Below, piece by piece: positions 27,831 to 37,345 of a stretch of 64,000 nt of DNA. The stretch comes from Amphibacillus xylanus NBRC 15112 (GTDB taxonomy: Bacteria; Bacillota; Bacilli; Bacillales; Amphibacillaceae): positions 2,170,001 through 2,234,000 of the forward strand of contig NC_018704.1 in the NCBI RefSeq assembly GCF_000307165.1, in the 5' to 3' direction. The position numbers and the translations under genes were made by a program. Position 1 is the first letter of the stretch, and each line of letters opens with the position of its first letter. The notes beneath the pieces were generated by a model. It did no database searches. It was not told the origin of the DNA and was given only the letters and a program-made list of their open reading frames with translations.

Positions 27831-28457
27831 GTGAAAAATAGAAATTGGCAAATGTATTTTCTCATTCTTTTTGGAATCAATATTGTGGCGATTACGGTTT
27901 TTGCAGTCATTATCTTCACAACACCACCAAAGTCTGATCCATTACCAAATCCAGTTGTTATCGATGAACCTGGAGCAGAATTTAAAGTACAAGCGACAAA
28001 AGGAGATTTAAATCAATTAATAAATGATTATCTCGACCAAGTTTTGCAATCTGATTCTGCGCGATTTTCAGTGCATATCGATCAAGATCTCCATCTGTTT
28101 GGTTCATTCTCTGCTTTTGGTGTTTCACTTCCAATTAATATTCGTATGGATCCAGTTGTCCAAAAAAATGGCGACTTAGTTTTATTAGTCACTGAAATGT
28201 CTCTTGGCTTATTAAATCTTCCTAAAGACCGAATTCTTCATTATTTCAATAAGCAAGTTGATTCACCAGATTGGCTTTACTTTGATTCAAAAAATGAACA
28301 AATTTATGTTGCCGTGACACAAATCGATATTCAGAGTAATTTCCGTTTTAGTGTTCAGGAGCTTGATTTAACTGATGAAAATATTTCGTTTTCTATTAAA
28401 GTGCCTCGTTCAGGCGCAATTGCTCCTAAAGATAATCCAAGTCAGTCAAACAGCTAG
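27831..28457 (+). CDS. ypmS: YpmS family protein (DUF2140), membrane-anchored
   Basis: A 208-residue protein starting with GTG at 27831 (AGGTGATC upstream; the overlapping ATG meets a stop at once). It has one N-terminal membrane helix (about 8-30) and an extracytoplasmic beta-rich domain in which FKVQATKGDLNQLINDYL and LPINIRMDPVVQKNGDLVLL are typical of DUF2140. The function is unknown. It is the second gene after ypmR, and its stop codon lies inside the terminator stem at 28451-28494. Confidence 0.82.
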   Translation: MKNRNWQMYFLILFGINIVAITVFAVIIFTTPPKSDPLPNPVVIDEPGAEFKVQATKGDLNQLINDYLDQVLQSDSARFSVHIDQDLHLFGSFSAFGVSLPINIRMDPVVQKNGDLVLLVTEMSLGLLNLPKDRILHYFNKQVDSPDWLYFDSKNEQIYVAVTQIDIQSNFRFSVQELDLTDENISFSIKVPRSGAIAPKDNPSQSNS

Positions 28458-28494
28458 TTAATTCCTCAATTTAAAGGATCAACTAGCTGTTTTT
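28451..28494 (+). terminator. Intrinsic terminator of ypmR-ypmS
   Basis: CAGCTAGTT and AACTAGCTG pair across a 21-nt loop, followed by TTTTT. The 5' arm overlaps the ypmS stop codon. Confidence 0.8.
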
Positions 28495-28505
28495 ACTTAC
28501 TTGTT

Positions 28506-29327
28506 CTATCGTTGCCAATGAATCTCGATATCACCTATGTCAGTAAATGCATTTAAGCTTGGGCCCGCTTCTGTAGCAGAGCGATATCCAATGATTGGAT
28601 TATCTACCCCTCTAACCTTCCCTAACTCTGCTTCTAAATGAAGTGAATAATATTCAACGTGACTTGGCAATCGAAACGTTAACTCACCGATATTTGATCT
28701 TGCATCTATTCTGCCTTCCCACTCCTGTAACTCAAGATTAATATCACCAATATTCGTTTCTAAATCCCAATGACTACTCACATCAGTTAAGTTAATTTCC
28801 CCTACATCTACTTCAACTGTCCCTTCTTCAACAAAGACGCGCTTTCCTTCGATATTTCCCACGTTTACCACTGCATTAAATTGCTTTAAGTTTAAATTTT
28901 CCACACTAATTTTTCCAACATCTACATTTGTATCAATAATCCCGTCAAATCCTGCTGGTATACCGATGTCAATTTTCGTTGTATGTTTGTTCCAAAATGG
29001 GATAAAAGATAGATTAAACCATCTAGAACGATGAGTTACTTCAACATAAAGCGTATCATTGTCGTTATTAACTGTTAGTATGTCCTTAACATTTCGATGA
29101 CTTCTTCCACGATAATCAATTTGAATTGAATCACCATCAATTTGATACAGATTTAGATTGGCAACATCGATGTTTATCTCGATTAATTCAAGATCACTTG
29201 CTTCGACCGTGACTGAATCATCGATTCTTTTAATATTCGTTTCTCCTAATAGATGATTCCAATTAAAAATCGTACCTAATACACCAATAACTAATAAAAT
29301 TGCACCTAATAATGCGAACTTTTTCAA
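28506..29327 (-). CDS. LiaG-like membrane-anchored DUF4097 protein
   Basis: A 273-residue protein with an N-terminal membrane helix (about 3-22) followed by a repetitive beta-helix-like domain. Short units such as NVDVGKISVENL, VVNVGNIEGKRV, EVDVGEINLTDV and ETNIGDINLEL recur about every 20 residues, as is usual for DUF4097 (LiaG, YvlB). It is the last gene of the lia-type operon, 3 nt after the DUF1700 stop region. In B. subtilis liaG lies ahead of liaF; here the equivalent lies at the 3' end. The role is in envelope stress, but the mechanism is unclear. Confidence 0.8.
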   Translation of the reverse strand: MKKFALLGAILLVIGVLGTIFNWNHLLGETNIKRIDDSVTVEASDLELIEINIDVANLNLYQIDGDSIQIDYRGRSHRNVKDILTVNNDNDTLYVEVTHRSRWFNLSFIPFWNKHTTKIDIGIPAGFDGIIDTNVDVGKISVENLNLKQFNAVVNVGNIEGKRVFVEEGTVEVDVGEINLTDVSSHWDLETNIGDINLELQEWEGRIDARSNIGELTFRLPSHVEYYSLHLEAELGKVRGVDNPIIGYRSATEAGPSLNAFTDIGDIEIHWQR

Positions 29328-29329
29328 CG

Positions 29330-29914
29330 TTATTCCCCCCTTACCATTCGCTTCATTGCGTCAAAATAAGCACGAATTAAGCGAGAGGCTAACTTAGATA
29401 AATAATGCATTGCAACAAATAGTAAGATTCCTAATCCTACTGCCGCCATTACGGGATAGAACTCTGGGAATGAGACAGCCCCATTGAACCAGAATACCAT
29501 TAGAGGCGTTGCCATAAGAGAAATCGAGCTTAACCAAAGTCCAAAGCCAGCAAATAATATTCCAACTGCAGGACCTAAGACAAAGATAATATTAATGACG
29601 ATTAAAAGAATAAGCATGCCATAATTAATTGGTTGATTCATTTGCTTTACACTTTGCCATTTTTCTTCGCTTTGGTAAGCTTCGTTACTATCAAAACTAG
29701 ACTCTGGCTGAATCTGATCAGCATAAATTGCTAGTTCCTTCTCTGCATTGGCTTTCGGTCTACCTAATAATAAAATCGTATCTTCTTCTGATCTTCCTTC
29801 ATTTTTAGCTTTATTAAATTCGTCTTCATAAAATTTAATAATTTGATCTTGAACATCTTTAGGTAATGAACGAAGATAATATGCTAATTCTTGTAGATAT
29901 CGTTTCTGATTCAT
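29330..29914 (-). CDS. DUF1700 (HAAS-domain) membrane protein
   Basis: A 194-residue protein starting at the ATG at 29914 after AAAAAGGAGGACAAC. The N-terminal HAAS-type domain (about 1-70) contains QELAYYLRSLPKD, IIKFYEDEF, and EDTILLLGRPKANAEKELA. Three to four membrane helices follow (about 95-185). In Firmicutes such proteins usually accompany DUF4097 genes, often with a PadR or two-component regulator, as here. The function is likely linked to envelope sensing or signalling; it has not been established. Confidence 0.78.
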   Translation of the reverse strand: MNQKRYLQELAYYLRSLPKDVQDQIIKFYEDEFNKAKNEGRSEEDTILLLGRPKANAEKELAIYADQIQPESSFDSNEAYQSEEKWQSVKQMNQPINYGMLILLIVINIIFVLGPAVGILFAGFGLWLSSISLMATPLMVFWFNGAVSFPEFYPVMAAVGLGILLFVAMHYLSKLASRLIRAYFDAMKRMVRGE

Positions 29915-29927
29915 GTTGTCCTCCTTT

Positions 29928-30572
29928 TTAAACCTGATCTTTTTCAATCAATTTATGTTCATGGGCATAAATAGCCGCTTGCGTTCGATCCTTTACCTCT
30001 AACTTACTTAAAATGTTGCTAACATGAACCTTTACCGTCTTTAACGCAATAAATAATTGATCGGCGATTTCCTGATTAGTTTTTCCTGATGCAATTAGGA
30101 GTAAAATTTCTCGTTCTCGTTCTGTTAGTTGCTCGTGGAGATCAGGACTCAAATTCCCACGCATTTTTGCCATCATTTTATTTGTTACTTCTTGTTCAAA
30201 GACGGATTCACCTTTTGCTGTTTTCCGAATTGCATTAGCAATCTCACTTGCTTTTGATGTTTTTAATAGATAGCTTGTTGCACCTGCTTCAAGTGCAGGA
30301 TAGACTTTATCATCATCAACAAAACTTGTAACCATAATGATCTTCGCTTCAGGCCAGCTCTCGATAATTCTCTTAGTTGCTTCAATACCATCCATTTGAT
30401 CCATCACAATGTCCATTAAAATAATATCTGGTCGAAGGTCAAGTGCCATTTTTACGCCTTCTTCACCATTTGCGGCCTCGCCAACGACTTCAATGTCCTT
30501 TTGTGTTTTTAAAAATGCTGTCACACCTATGCGAACCATTTCATGATCATCGACAAATAATACTCGAATCAT
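29928..30572 (-). CDS. liaR: Response regulator LiaR
   Basis: A 214-residue NarL-family response regulator. The receiver domain has [11 protein letters not shown] at the N terminus, phospho-acceptor D in [10 protein letters not shown] near 54, and the K in [11 protein letters not shown] near 105. The C-terminal LuxR-type HTH shows [20 protein letters not shown] near 149-168 and [12 protein letters not shown] near 180. It is phosphorylated by LiaS and activates lia genes under cell-wall stress. The ATG at 30572 follows GAGGAG, and the stop of liaS lies just 5 nt before it. Confidence 0.93.
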   Translation of the reverse strand: MIRVLFVDDHEMVRIGVTAFLKTQKDIEVVGEAANGEEGVKMALDLRPDIILMDIVMDQMDGIEATKRIIESWPEAKIIMVTSFVDDDKVYPALEAGATSYLLKTSKASEIANAIRKTAKGESVFEQEVTNKMMAKMRGNLSPDLHEQLTEREREILLLIASGKTNQEIADQLFIALKTVKVHVSNILSKLEVKDRTQAAIYAHEHKLIEKDQV

Positions 30573-30576
30573 CTTC

Positions 30577-31602
30577 TCACTCCTCACGATTTAGCGGAAT
30601 GTGGACTGTAATTTTCGTCCCTTGTTTTGGTAGACTAATCACTTTGAATTGACCACCTATTTCAGCCGCTCTTTCCTGCATATTAGCTAATCCATACGAT
30701 CCTGATAAAACCTGTTCGGAATCAAATCCGACCCCATCATCAGTAACTGACAATATGGCGATATTGTCACGCTTAATGAAGGCTACATCGATTTGCTCCG
30801 CTTTCGCATGTCGTAATGCATTTGATAATGATTCCTGTAATATTCGGAACAAGTTATCCTCTACTGCACGATTAAGGACAATCGGTTCTGTTTGCCAATT
30901 TATTTTAATCGGTACTTTTTCAACCAGCTCGGAAATTAGCTGATCAATTCCCTCTTTTAGTGTTTGATGTCTTAATGCAATCGGGCGTAAGTGAAGTAAT
31001 AAAGCGCGCATTTCAAGCTGTGCTTGCTGAATCATTTGTTCAATTTGCTCAAGTGGCTGAGTAATTTGATCAATATTTTCAGGTTCAATTTCATTAATTG
31101 CAGACACAAGCATTGATGCAGCAAATAATTCTTGGCTAACTGAGTCATGAAGTTCCCTTGCCAATCGGTTTCTTTCCTCTGTTAATCGCGCTTCAATCTT
31201 TTCTTCCTGATCTTCAAGCTGCTCACTAATCACTTCTTGCATGCGTTTTGCCATTTGATTCAATTGTTGTTGTAGTTCATAGATCAATTCGATTGTTTGT
31301 TTAATTGATTTATGTTTTGCTCTAGTGACGATATTCGCCTCTGCTTTTCCTGATAAAACTTGTTTTAATCTATCATTAATCATTTGGAGCTGATACTTCT
31401 GCTCCTGATATGATACAAGACCAAAAAATGATCCTATCGATAAAATCAGTAAAACGATTAAAATAATTATTGGTAAACCACCAAAACTACGAACCCATAA
31501 AAAGCGCCAGTCAAGAAAATCATATTGCTGGAACACAAGTAAAAGTAAAATAACAACAAGAAAGCTTGAAAATAGGATGCCCTTTGCTATTGCCTTTCTC
31601 AT
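30577..31602 (-). CDS. liaS: Sensor histidine kinase LiaS
   Basis: A 341-residue kinase with two membrane helices (about 8-27 and 42-62) joined by a very short outer loop, the intramembrane-sensing layout. The HisKA_3 dimerisation domain carries the phospho-histidine in [15 protein letters not shown] near 150. The HATPase domain shows [19 protein letters not shown] near 252 and [12 protein letters not shown] near 290. It detects damage from lipid-II-binding antibiotics and is held back by LiaF. The start overlaps the liaF stop in an ATGA box. Confidence 0.93.
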   Translation of the reverse strand: MRKAIAKGILFSSFLVVILLLLVFQQYDFLDWRFLWVRSFGGLPIIILIVLLILSIGSFFGLVSYQEQKYQLQMINDRLKQVLSGKAEANIVTRAKHKSIKQTIELIYELQQQLNQMAKRMQEVISEQLEDQEEKIEARLTEERNRLARELHDSVSQELFAASMLVSAINEIEPENIDQITQPLEQIEQMIQQAQLEMRALLLHLRPIALRHQTLKEGIDQLISELVEKVPIKINWQTEPIVLNRAVEDNLFRILQESLSNALRHAKAEQIDVAFIKRDNIAILSVTDDGVGFDSEQVLSGSYGLANMQERAAEIGGQFKVISLPKQGTKITVHIPLNREE

Positions 31603-32318
31603 CCTCTGACCACCTCAAATTTCCCTGCTATCATTGATGTATAGATTTTCACCCGTTGGTTCGCTTGATGGTAATTTTCAGTTTGATAATGAACAACACG
31701 ATTTGTCATTTGATCGTAACCATAACCAAAAATATCAACAGATCCGATAAATACAGAATGGTGAATACTCACCTCTACATCATACGGCACGATAATTTTA
31801 ATCGTCCCAGCAAGATGACGGACTAAAACAAGTGGCTCTCCCTTAGGTAGTACTGTCTGTGTTAAGTCAATCACTGTCTCACCAATAATCGTTTGACTAT
31901 TGTAATCTTGCCATTGATACGGCTCTGTCCCTCGATTTTGTCGACCAAACCATTTATTTGTGTACAATACTTCTGACTCTTGTATAGACTCTTCTGAGAA
32001 TTTGACGACTCTAACATCGCCTTTTTCGGCTGATTGATTTTGAAGATATTGAATAATAAACCAAGCAAGCACAATCCCTATAATAATCCGAAAGAATACT
32101 GTATCTATCAAGATTGAACCAATAATGATGATCGACACCCAAAAGATAAATCGATTCGGTTCTCTGTAATAATGCTGCCATGAAAAGTAGGCAAGAACAG
32201 CTAATATTGCGATTCCAACAATATGTCTTGAATCCATCCAGATAAATTCAAGTACAAATACTCCTAGACAGACGAGTAAGATAATTTGAACTGGTTTTTT
32301 CTCAAACAAATTGTACAT
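31599..32318 (-). CDS. liaF: Negative regulator LiaF
   Basis: A 239-residue membrane protein with about four N-terminal helices (about 10-105) and a cytoplasmic C-terminal domain of the DUF2154 type (GEPLVLVRHLAGTIKIIVPY, EVSIHHSVFIGSVDIFGY). LiaF keeps LiaS inactive until the envelope is damaged. The start is the ATG at 32318 after AAAGGAG. It is the first gene of the five-gene unit. No liaI or liaH lies ahead of it in this window. Confidence 0.9.
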   Translation of the reverse strand: MYNLFEKKPVQIILLVCLGVFVLEFIWMDSRHIVGIAILAVLAYFSWQHYYREPNRFIFWVSIIIIGSILIDTVFFRIIIGIVLAWFIIQYLQNQSAEKGDVRVVKFSEESIQESEVLYTNKWFGRQNRGTEPYQWQDYNSQTIIGETVIDLTQTVLPKGEPLVLVRHLAGTIKIIVPYDVEVSIHHSVFIGSVDIFGYGYDQMTNRVVHYQTENYHQANQRVKIYTSMIAGKFEVVRG

Positions 32319-32473
32319 AGGCGTTCTCCTTTTTATATTTGACATCTTTCATTTCTTTTTGTTAATTCAATCTTACCTTGAGGGGGAAATTTATGTAACA
32401 ACCTTCAGCTATATATTTAACTAAGACCTAAGGCTTATTTGCATAAATAAATTATATAAGCACAAATTAAAGA

Positions 32474-32503
32474 AAGCTTAGCAAGTTGCTCCTGCTAAGC
32501 TTT
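32474..32503 (-). terminator. Intrinsic terminator after the YiiX-like gene
   Basis: On the minus strand AAAGCTTAGCA, a 9-nt loop and TGCTAAGCTTT, followed by CTTT. It directly follows the stop codon at 32504. Confidence 0.7.
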
Positions 32504-33160
32504 TTAATAGCGAAAATAACGTAATGTTTTTAAAACACGATTTTTCGTACGGTATAATTGATAATTAATAATAAAATAATAAGTGCTAAATACTTGGTAA
32601 ATCGGATTATTTTCTTCTTCTTCGGGTTGCTCATTTAAATGTGGGTAGGATTCCAGTTTGCCCTGATAAACTAACGTTAACTCTCTCCATTCCCGTAAAT
32701 CTTGAGGCCTAATTAGACCCGGTGGTTTTGAACCGTGGTAAATACCACACTCTTTAAGTACTGTTGCAACAAATTGTGAACAAAAGTAAGCATTTTGACG
32801 TGGTATTTCTTTATTCAAAATAACACCAAATAATCCTAAAAAGTTATAACGATATAAGTGTTCTTGTGCTTCCATAAGTAAGATTTTCTCTTTTAATTGC
32901 TCGTACTCTTGTTCTGTAACCTTTAATTGATAGATGGCACAATTCGATTCTAGAAAGAAAGGTAAATTGAAATTCTCCTTCACAAACCCACCAATAAAAG
33001 GGTTCTTCGGTCTTTTACGGCCGAAGCTATAAACAAGGTTTAACGATTGATCGAGTGCGATTGAGACATGATTATAGGATGTTCTTGTGTATAAATCTAT
33101 CGTTCTAGCAAGTAGCGTACCTGTACTTGAAAATAATAAATAGATCGTCTTCGTTTTCAT
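32504..33160 (-). CDS. YiiX/NlpC-P60-like permuted papain-fold cysteine hydrolase
   Basis: A 218-residue cytoplasmic protein without a signal peptide. The catalytic His is in TSYNHVSIALD near residue 30 and the catalytic Cys in NAYFCSQFVATVLKECG near 128, the order (His before Cys) of circularly permuted papain-like enzymes. These may cut peptide or acyl bonds; the substrate is not known. The C-terminal 45 residues are extra, with an acidic EEEEN stretch and then aromatic-rich sequence. It is a single gene; mscL is divergent. Confidence 0.7.
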   Translation of the reverse strand: MKTKTIYLLFSSTGTLLARTIDLYTRTSYNHVSIALDQSLNLVYSFGRKRPKNPFIGGFVKENFNLPFFLESNCAIYQLKVTEQEYEQLKEKILLMEAQEHLYRYNFLGLFGVILNKEIPRQNAYFCSQFVATVLKECGIYHGSKPPGLIRPQDLREWRELTLVYQGKLESYPHLNEQPEEEENNPIYQVFSTYYFIINYQLYRTKNRVLKTLRYFRY

Positions 33161-33376
33161 TTTTGCCTCCCCCCTTACTAACTTATTAGACTATTACGAT
33201 TACAAAAAAGTTACATTAATTTATAATTATTATACTGAATTTTTCAACAATTTAATAGTTCATTTATATATTTCTCTAGATAATCAGTTATAATCATTGA
33301 TTTTATGATAAAATTAAGGTAAGTCTATAAAAAAAGTAAGCTCTCAAATTATGTTAGCTAAAAGGAGTTGTAATCG

Positions 33377-33754
33377 ATGTTAAAGGATTTTAAAGCATTC
33401 ATTGCAAGAGGTAATGTATTAGATTTAGCAGTTGGAATTATTATTGGAGCTGCTTTTAGTAGTATTGTATCATCTTTAGTAGACAACGTGATTATGCCAT
33501 TAATTGGTTTATTGATGGGTGGCATTGATTTTTCTTCTTTATCTATTATAGTTGGTGATGCTGTAATTGAGTACGGTATTTTTATCCAAAGGGTTGTCGA
33601 TTTCTTAATTATCGCTTTTTCAATTTTTCTCTTTATACGTGTAATCAACTCATTTAAGAAAAAACAAGCAGAAACAGAGGAAGAAGTTGTTGAAGAAATC
33701 GATGAACAAACAAAATTGTTAACTGAAATTCGTGATTTACTTAAAGAAATGTAA
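33377..33754 (+). CDS. mscL: Large-conductance mechanosensitive channel MscL
   Basis: A 125-residue channel that opens on osmotic downshock. It has the amphipathic N-terminal helix [21 protein letters not shown]1 (about 14-44), a periplasmic loop, TM2 (about 68-92), and a charged C-terminal helical bundle ([15 protein letters not shown]). AAAGGAG precedes the ATG. It is followed by a dual-hairpin element that serves as terminator between mscL and topB. Confidence 0.96.
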   Translation: MLKDFKAFIARGNVLDLAVGIIIGAAFSSIVSSLVDNVIMPLIGLLMGGIDFSSLSIIVGDAVIEYGIFIQRVVDFLIIAFSIFLFIRVINSFKKKQAETEEEVVEEIDEQTKLLTEIRDLLKEM

Positions 33755-33773
33755 CATGATTCATTTACTATAA

Positions 33774-33900
33774 GCATAGGCCATGTGGATTCCCCTTTTA
33801 ATTAGTTTTTATTAACTTAATTATCAAGGTATCTACTGGCCTTTTTCTATTGTTCCATAAAAAAAGTGTCAGTGAATTTTAAAAAAACTCACTGACGCTG
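33774..33900. repeat. Dual-hairpin intergenic element, copy 1 (bidirectional terminator module)
   Basis: Two adjoining hairpins fill the gap between convergent mscL and topB. Hairpin 1 (33776-33848) joins ATAGGCCATGTGGAT to ATCTACTGGCCT and ends in a T run on the plus strand. Hairpin 2 (33866-33898) joins GTGTCAGTGA to TCACTGACGC, with a T run on the minus strand. A diverged copy lies at 42750-42880, where GTG/TAC in the stem becomes ATA/TAT, so pairing is kept. Confidence 0.75.
33858..33898 (-). terminator. Intrinsic terminator of topB
   Basis: On the minus strand GCGTCAGTGA, a 13-nt loop, TCACTGACAC and seven T, 26 nt after the topB stop. Confidence 0.85.
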
Positions 33901-33923
33901 ATAAATTATTTAACCTAAATATA

Positions 33924-36080
33924 CTATTTTTGTTTTAATTTTTTCAATGCATCTGCTAGTGCTGTGTTGGCAAAGCTTTCTTCATTATTTTTCTTTAAAT
34001 ATTTATTAACATCTCGTCTTGTTGCTTGATGTTGATTATTTTGTGATTTTCGTTTCTGGAAGGCGGATAGTTTTTCACGATAGCCACATTTACAAGAAAA
34101 GGTTTGGCCTTCTCCCGAACCACGAAGCTCCATTTTCTTATAGCATTTCGGGCAACGTGCGTTAGTCGTACGAGATATTCGCTTTTTCTTTCCACATTCA
34201 CGGTCTTGACAGACAAGCATACGACCTCTTTTTCCATTCACTTCAAGCATTAATTTCCCGCAACTTGGACATTTTGTTCCTGTTACATTATCATGCTTAA
34301 ATGTATGGTCACTATTTTTTATTTGACTCACAATTGTGCGTGTATATTGCTTCATCTCATTAATAAAAGTTGTCTTCTTCAATTGACCACGAGCAATTGC
34401 AGCAAGCTGATCTTCCCACTCAGCCGTTAAGATTGGCGAGCGTAAATCAGCTGGCACCAATTTTAATAACTGGCGACCTTTTGAAGTTGTGTAAATATAT
34501 TTACCACGACTTTCAATATAATGAGAACTAAACAACTTATCAATAATATCAGCACGTGTTGCAACAGTACCTAGTCCACCAGTTTGCTTAAGTGTTTCGG
34601 TTTGTTTACTGCTTCCAGTGTCGATATATTTCGCTGGGTTTTCCATCGCTTGAAGTAAAGTACCTTCTGTAAAACGCTCTGGTGGTGTCGTTTCTCCTTC
34701 TGTTAACTGAACCGTCACGTCTAATAATTCGCCCTCTTTAAGAAGCGGGAGGCGCGATTCTTCTTCTTGATCTTGATAAACGGCTTTCCAACCTAGGTCG
34801 ATTACATGATTTTCATTCATTGAAAATCGTTCACGATTAATTTCCGCTTCGACTGTAATTTGCTCATATCGATACGGTGCTGATAAACAAGCTAAAAATC
34901 GCTTAACAACAAGATCATAAATTTTTCGTTCACGATCATCTAAACTTGATAATAGCACTGGCTCTTCTGTTGGAATAATTGCATGGTGGTCAGTCACTTT
35001 TTTATCATTTATAAATGACTGATTTGCTTTAATACCGTTTTTCAAGATTGAGCGCGCAGCAGTCTGATACTCACCAACCGCACAGGCATCGACTCGATCT
35101 CTTAATGTCTCAACAATGTCACTTGAGAGGAATCTTGAATCGGTCCGTGGATAAGTTAAAACCTTATGTTGCTCATATAGCTTTTGCATAATGGATAAAG
35201 TCTGCTTACCTGAAAATCCGTATGCCCTATTCGCCTCCTGTTGTAATGACGATAAATCATGTAGTGGTGGCGCATAACTACGTTTTTCAGACCTCTTTAT
35301 TGACTGAATCTGCGCTTGTTTTCCTTCAAGCTTGGCTAATAATTGCTTTGCTTTTGCTTTATCAAAAATTCTCGCTTGATTGTTTTGATCATGCCACGTT
35401 AGTTGTAGCCCGTTCTTTAACCGTGCTCTAATACCGTAAAACACTTGTGACTTAAATTCACTCATACGCTTTTCACGTTCAGCGACCATAGCTAATGTCG
35501 GTGTTTGAACTCGCCCACTAGATAATTGTGCTTGATGTGTCGTTGTCAAAGCTCTCGTTGCATTTAAACCAACATACCAATCAGCCTCTGACCGAGCTGC
35601 AGCAGCTAAGTATAGTGGATAATATTTTTCACCAGGCTGTAGATTTCTAAAGCCAGCTTGAATTGCTTTGTCCGTAACAGATGAGATCCATAACCGTTTA
35701 ATCGGTTTATTGATTCGTGTTTTTTCGATAATCCAGCGAGCAACAAGCTCCCCTTCTCTCCCTGCATCCGTAGCAATAATCACTTGGCTAACATCTTTTC
35801 GATTTAGTAGCTTTTTTACGACTTGAAATTGCCGATTTGTTTGTCGAATCACTACAGTCTTAAGACGATCTGGTAACATCGGTAAATCTTCTGATCGCCA
35901 TTGTTTGTATTTTGGATCGTAAGCTTCTGGATCTGCTAATGTGACAAGATGCCCAAGTGCCCACGTAACGATATATTTTGCTCCCTCAAAATAACCATTC
36001 TGCTTGTTCTGGCACTTTAATACTCTTGCCATGTCACGACCAACAGAAGGCTTTTCTGCAAGGACAACTATTTTACTCAA
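33924..36080 (-). CDS. topB: DNA topoisomerase III
   Basis: A 718-residue type IA topoisomerase that relaxes or decatenates DNA. The Toprim domain begins with KIVVLAEKPSVGRDMARVL and has TDAGREGELVARWI near 103. The active-site tyrosine is in LTYPRTDSRFL near 314. The C terminus has zinc-ribbon-like cysteine pairs (CPSCGK near 605, CQDRECG, and CPKCYKK near 645). The start seems to be TTG (36080) with AAAGG upstream, as no ATG or GTG is near. RecQ, its usual partner helicase in family terms, is also in this window but not linked. Confidence 0.94.
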   Translation of the reverse strand: MSKIVVLAEKPSVGRDMARVLKCQNKQNGYFEGAKYIVTWALGHLVTLADPEAYDPKYKQWRSEDLPMLPDRLKTVVIRQTNRQFQVVKKLLNRKDVSQVIIATDAGREGELVARWIIEKTRINKPIKRLWISSVTDKAIQAGFRNLQPGEKYYPLYLAAAARSEADWYVGLNATRALTTTHQAQLSSGRVQTPTLAMVAEREKRMSEFKSQVFYGIRARLKNGLQLTWHDQNNQARIFDKAKAKQLLAKLEGKQAQIQSIKRSEKRSYAPPLHDLSSLQQEANRAYGFSGKQTLSIMQKLYEQHKVLTYPRTDSRFLSSDIVETLRDRVDACAVGEYQTAARSILKNGIKANQSFINDKKVTDHHAIIPTEEPVLLSSLDDRERKIYDLVVKRFLACLSAPYRYEQITVEAEINRERFSMNENHVIDLGWKAVYQDQEEESRLPLLKEGELLDVTVQLTEGETTPPERFTEGTLLQAMENPAKYIDTGSSKQTETLKQTGGLGTVATRADIIDKLFSSHYIESRGKYIYTTSKGRQLLKLVPADLRSPILTAEWEDQLAAIARGQLKKTTFINEMKQYTRTIVSQIKNSDHTFKHDNVTGTKCPSCGKLMLEVNGKRGRMLVCQDRECGKKKRISRTTNARCPKCYKKMELRGSGEGQTFSCKCGYREKLSAFQKRKSQNNQHQATRRDVNKYLKKNNEESFANTALADALKKLKQK

Positions 36081-36123
36081 AGAATCAATCCTTTCTTTCC
36101 TTCATCATAGAAGGTGAAACCAC

Positions 36124-36525
36124 TTAAATATAAAATATAATGTACAAGTAATAGAAGATAATTAAGACGACTAAGATTGATACGTTCATCAATGTGATAT
36201 AGGCACGCTTAGGTTCGTCTGTTTCCTTCCATTGGAACCATGCTCTAACTAGCTCCATAATAATGAATATTACCGGAAAGATAATATAAGGTGAAGCAAT
36301 CTCAAACATACCTGCTTTGACGATATCCGTCATTGTAAAGAGTAAAAACAAAATAATAAAGATCGCGGATAATCCGAAATCAATTAATTGATGACAATTG
36401 TTTACAAATCTTCCTTTACCAGCTCTTACCCCTGTTAATTGGAACTTTTTCGATAAAAAACTTTTAATATAAAATTGAAAAATTAATAAAAGAATTAAAA
36501 TCGCAAAAAATGTGATGACAGTCAT
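36124..36525 (-). CDS. Small four-helix membrane protein, possibly DUF4181
   Basis: A 133-residue protein with four predicted membrane helices (about 2-24, 44-63, 70-92 and 108-130). The polar segment RAGKGRFVNNCHQLIDFG lies before helix 2 and MELVRAWFQWKETDEPKRAYI before helix 4. This layout resembles the DUF4181 family, but the match is by eye. The ATG at 36525 has GAGGAGGCTAGTC ahead. No function is known. It sits between topB and a nitroreductase gene, in the same direction as both. Confidence 0.5.
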   Translation of the reverse strand: MTVITFFAILILLLIFQFYIKSFLSKKFQLTGVRAGKGRFVNNCHQLIDFGLSAIFIILFLLFTMTDIVKAGMFEIASPYIIFPVIFIIMELVRAWFQWKETDEPKRAYITLMNVSILVVLIIFYYLYIIFYI

Positions 36526-36706
36526 GACTAGCCTCCTCATAGAACATCTTTTACTAAATCATAGCAATTTGCACTTCATTAGTAAATAAGGAGCGTTATC
36601 TTTGTCGTGATTATAAACTTAATCATATGCTTTCTTTAATAGAAAAAATGATGCCAACTTACCCGCTTAAAGTAAATTCAGAGGCGTCTCAATTAAGGAA
36701 TTAAAA

Positions 36707-36736
36707 AAAATCTCCTGCAAAAGTACAGGAGATTTT
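36707..36736. terminator. Terminator of the nitroreductase gene
   Basis: AAAATCTCCTG, an 8-nt loop and CAGGAGATTTT, 10 nt after the stop; the T run on the minus strand is TTTTTTTTAA. Confidence 0.85.
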
Positions 36737-36745
36737 ATAATCAAT

Positions 36746-37345
36746 TTATTTAAAAATTTTCACACGGTCTTCAATCGACTGTTGCTCTTTAGCTGGGCGT
36801 TCGCCTTCTGGCTTACCAAATGGCATTTGCGCACGTAATAGCCAGTCTTCAGGAATACCCCATTCTGCACGAACACCTTGATCAATTAAAGGGTTATAGT
36901 GCTGAAGTGTTGCACCTAAACCTTCAGCTTCAAGTGCTGTCCAAACAACATATTGTAGCATTCCAGATGCTTGCTCTGACCAAATTGGGAAATTATCTTT
37001 GTATAATTCCATTTGCTCTTGGAGGCCACGTACAATGCTTTGATCTTCAAAGAATAGAACTGTTCCATACCCTGCTTTAAAGCTATTGATTCTAGCTTCT
37101 GTTCCTGCAAAGTCTTGTTCAGGAACAATTTTTTTCAACTCTTGTTTTGTGATTTCCCAAAGCTTATCGTGATTATCGTTGAATAGTACAACGACACGGC
37201 CACTTTGTGAGTTAAAAGCATATGGTGTATGCTCAACTGCGAATTTAACTACTTCTTCAATTCTTTCTTCTGATACTACTTTCTGATCACTAATTTGGTA
37301 AACTGAGTAGCGATCCTTGACTGCTTGGTAAAAATCTTTTGCCAT
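36746..37345 (-). CDS. Nitroreductase-family FMN oxidoreductase (HBN1/YdgI-like)
   Basis: A 199-residue flavoprotein of the nitroreductase fold. Signs are the N-terminal FYQAVKDRYSVYQI (FMN-phosphate-binding R and S), HTPYAFNSQSGRVVVLF near 38, QASGMLQYVVWTALEAEGLGATLQHYNP near 128-155 and LLRAQMPFGKPEGERPAKE at the C terminus. It is likely an NAD(P)H-dependent reductase for quinones or nitro compounds; the physiological substrate is not visible. AGGGAGG precedes the ATG at 37345. Confidence 0.85.
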   Translation of the reverse strand: MAKDFYQAVKDRYSVYQISDQKVVSEERIEEVVKFAVEHTPYAFNSQSGRVVVLFNDNHDKLWEITKQELKKIVPEQDFAGTEARINSFKAGYGTVLFFEDQSIVRGLQEQMELYKDNFPIWSEQASGMLQYVVWTALEAEGLGATLQHYNPLIDQGVRAEWGIPEDWLLRAQMPFGKPEGERPAKEQQSIEDRVKIFK

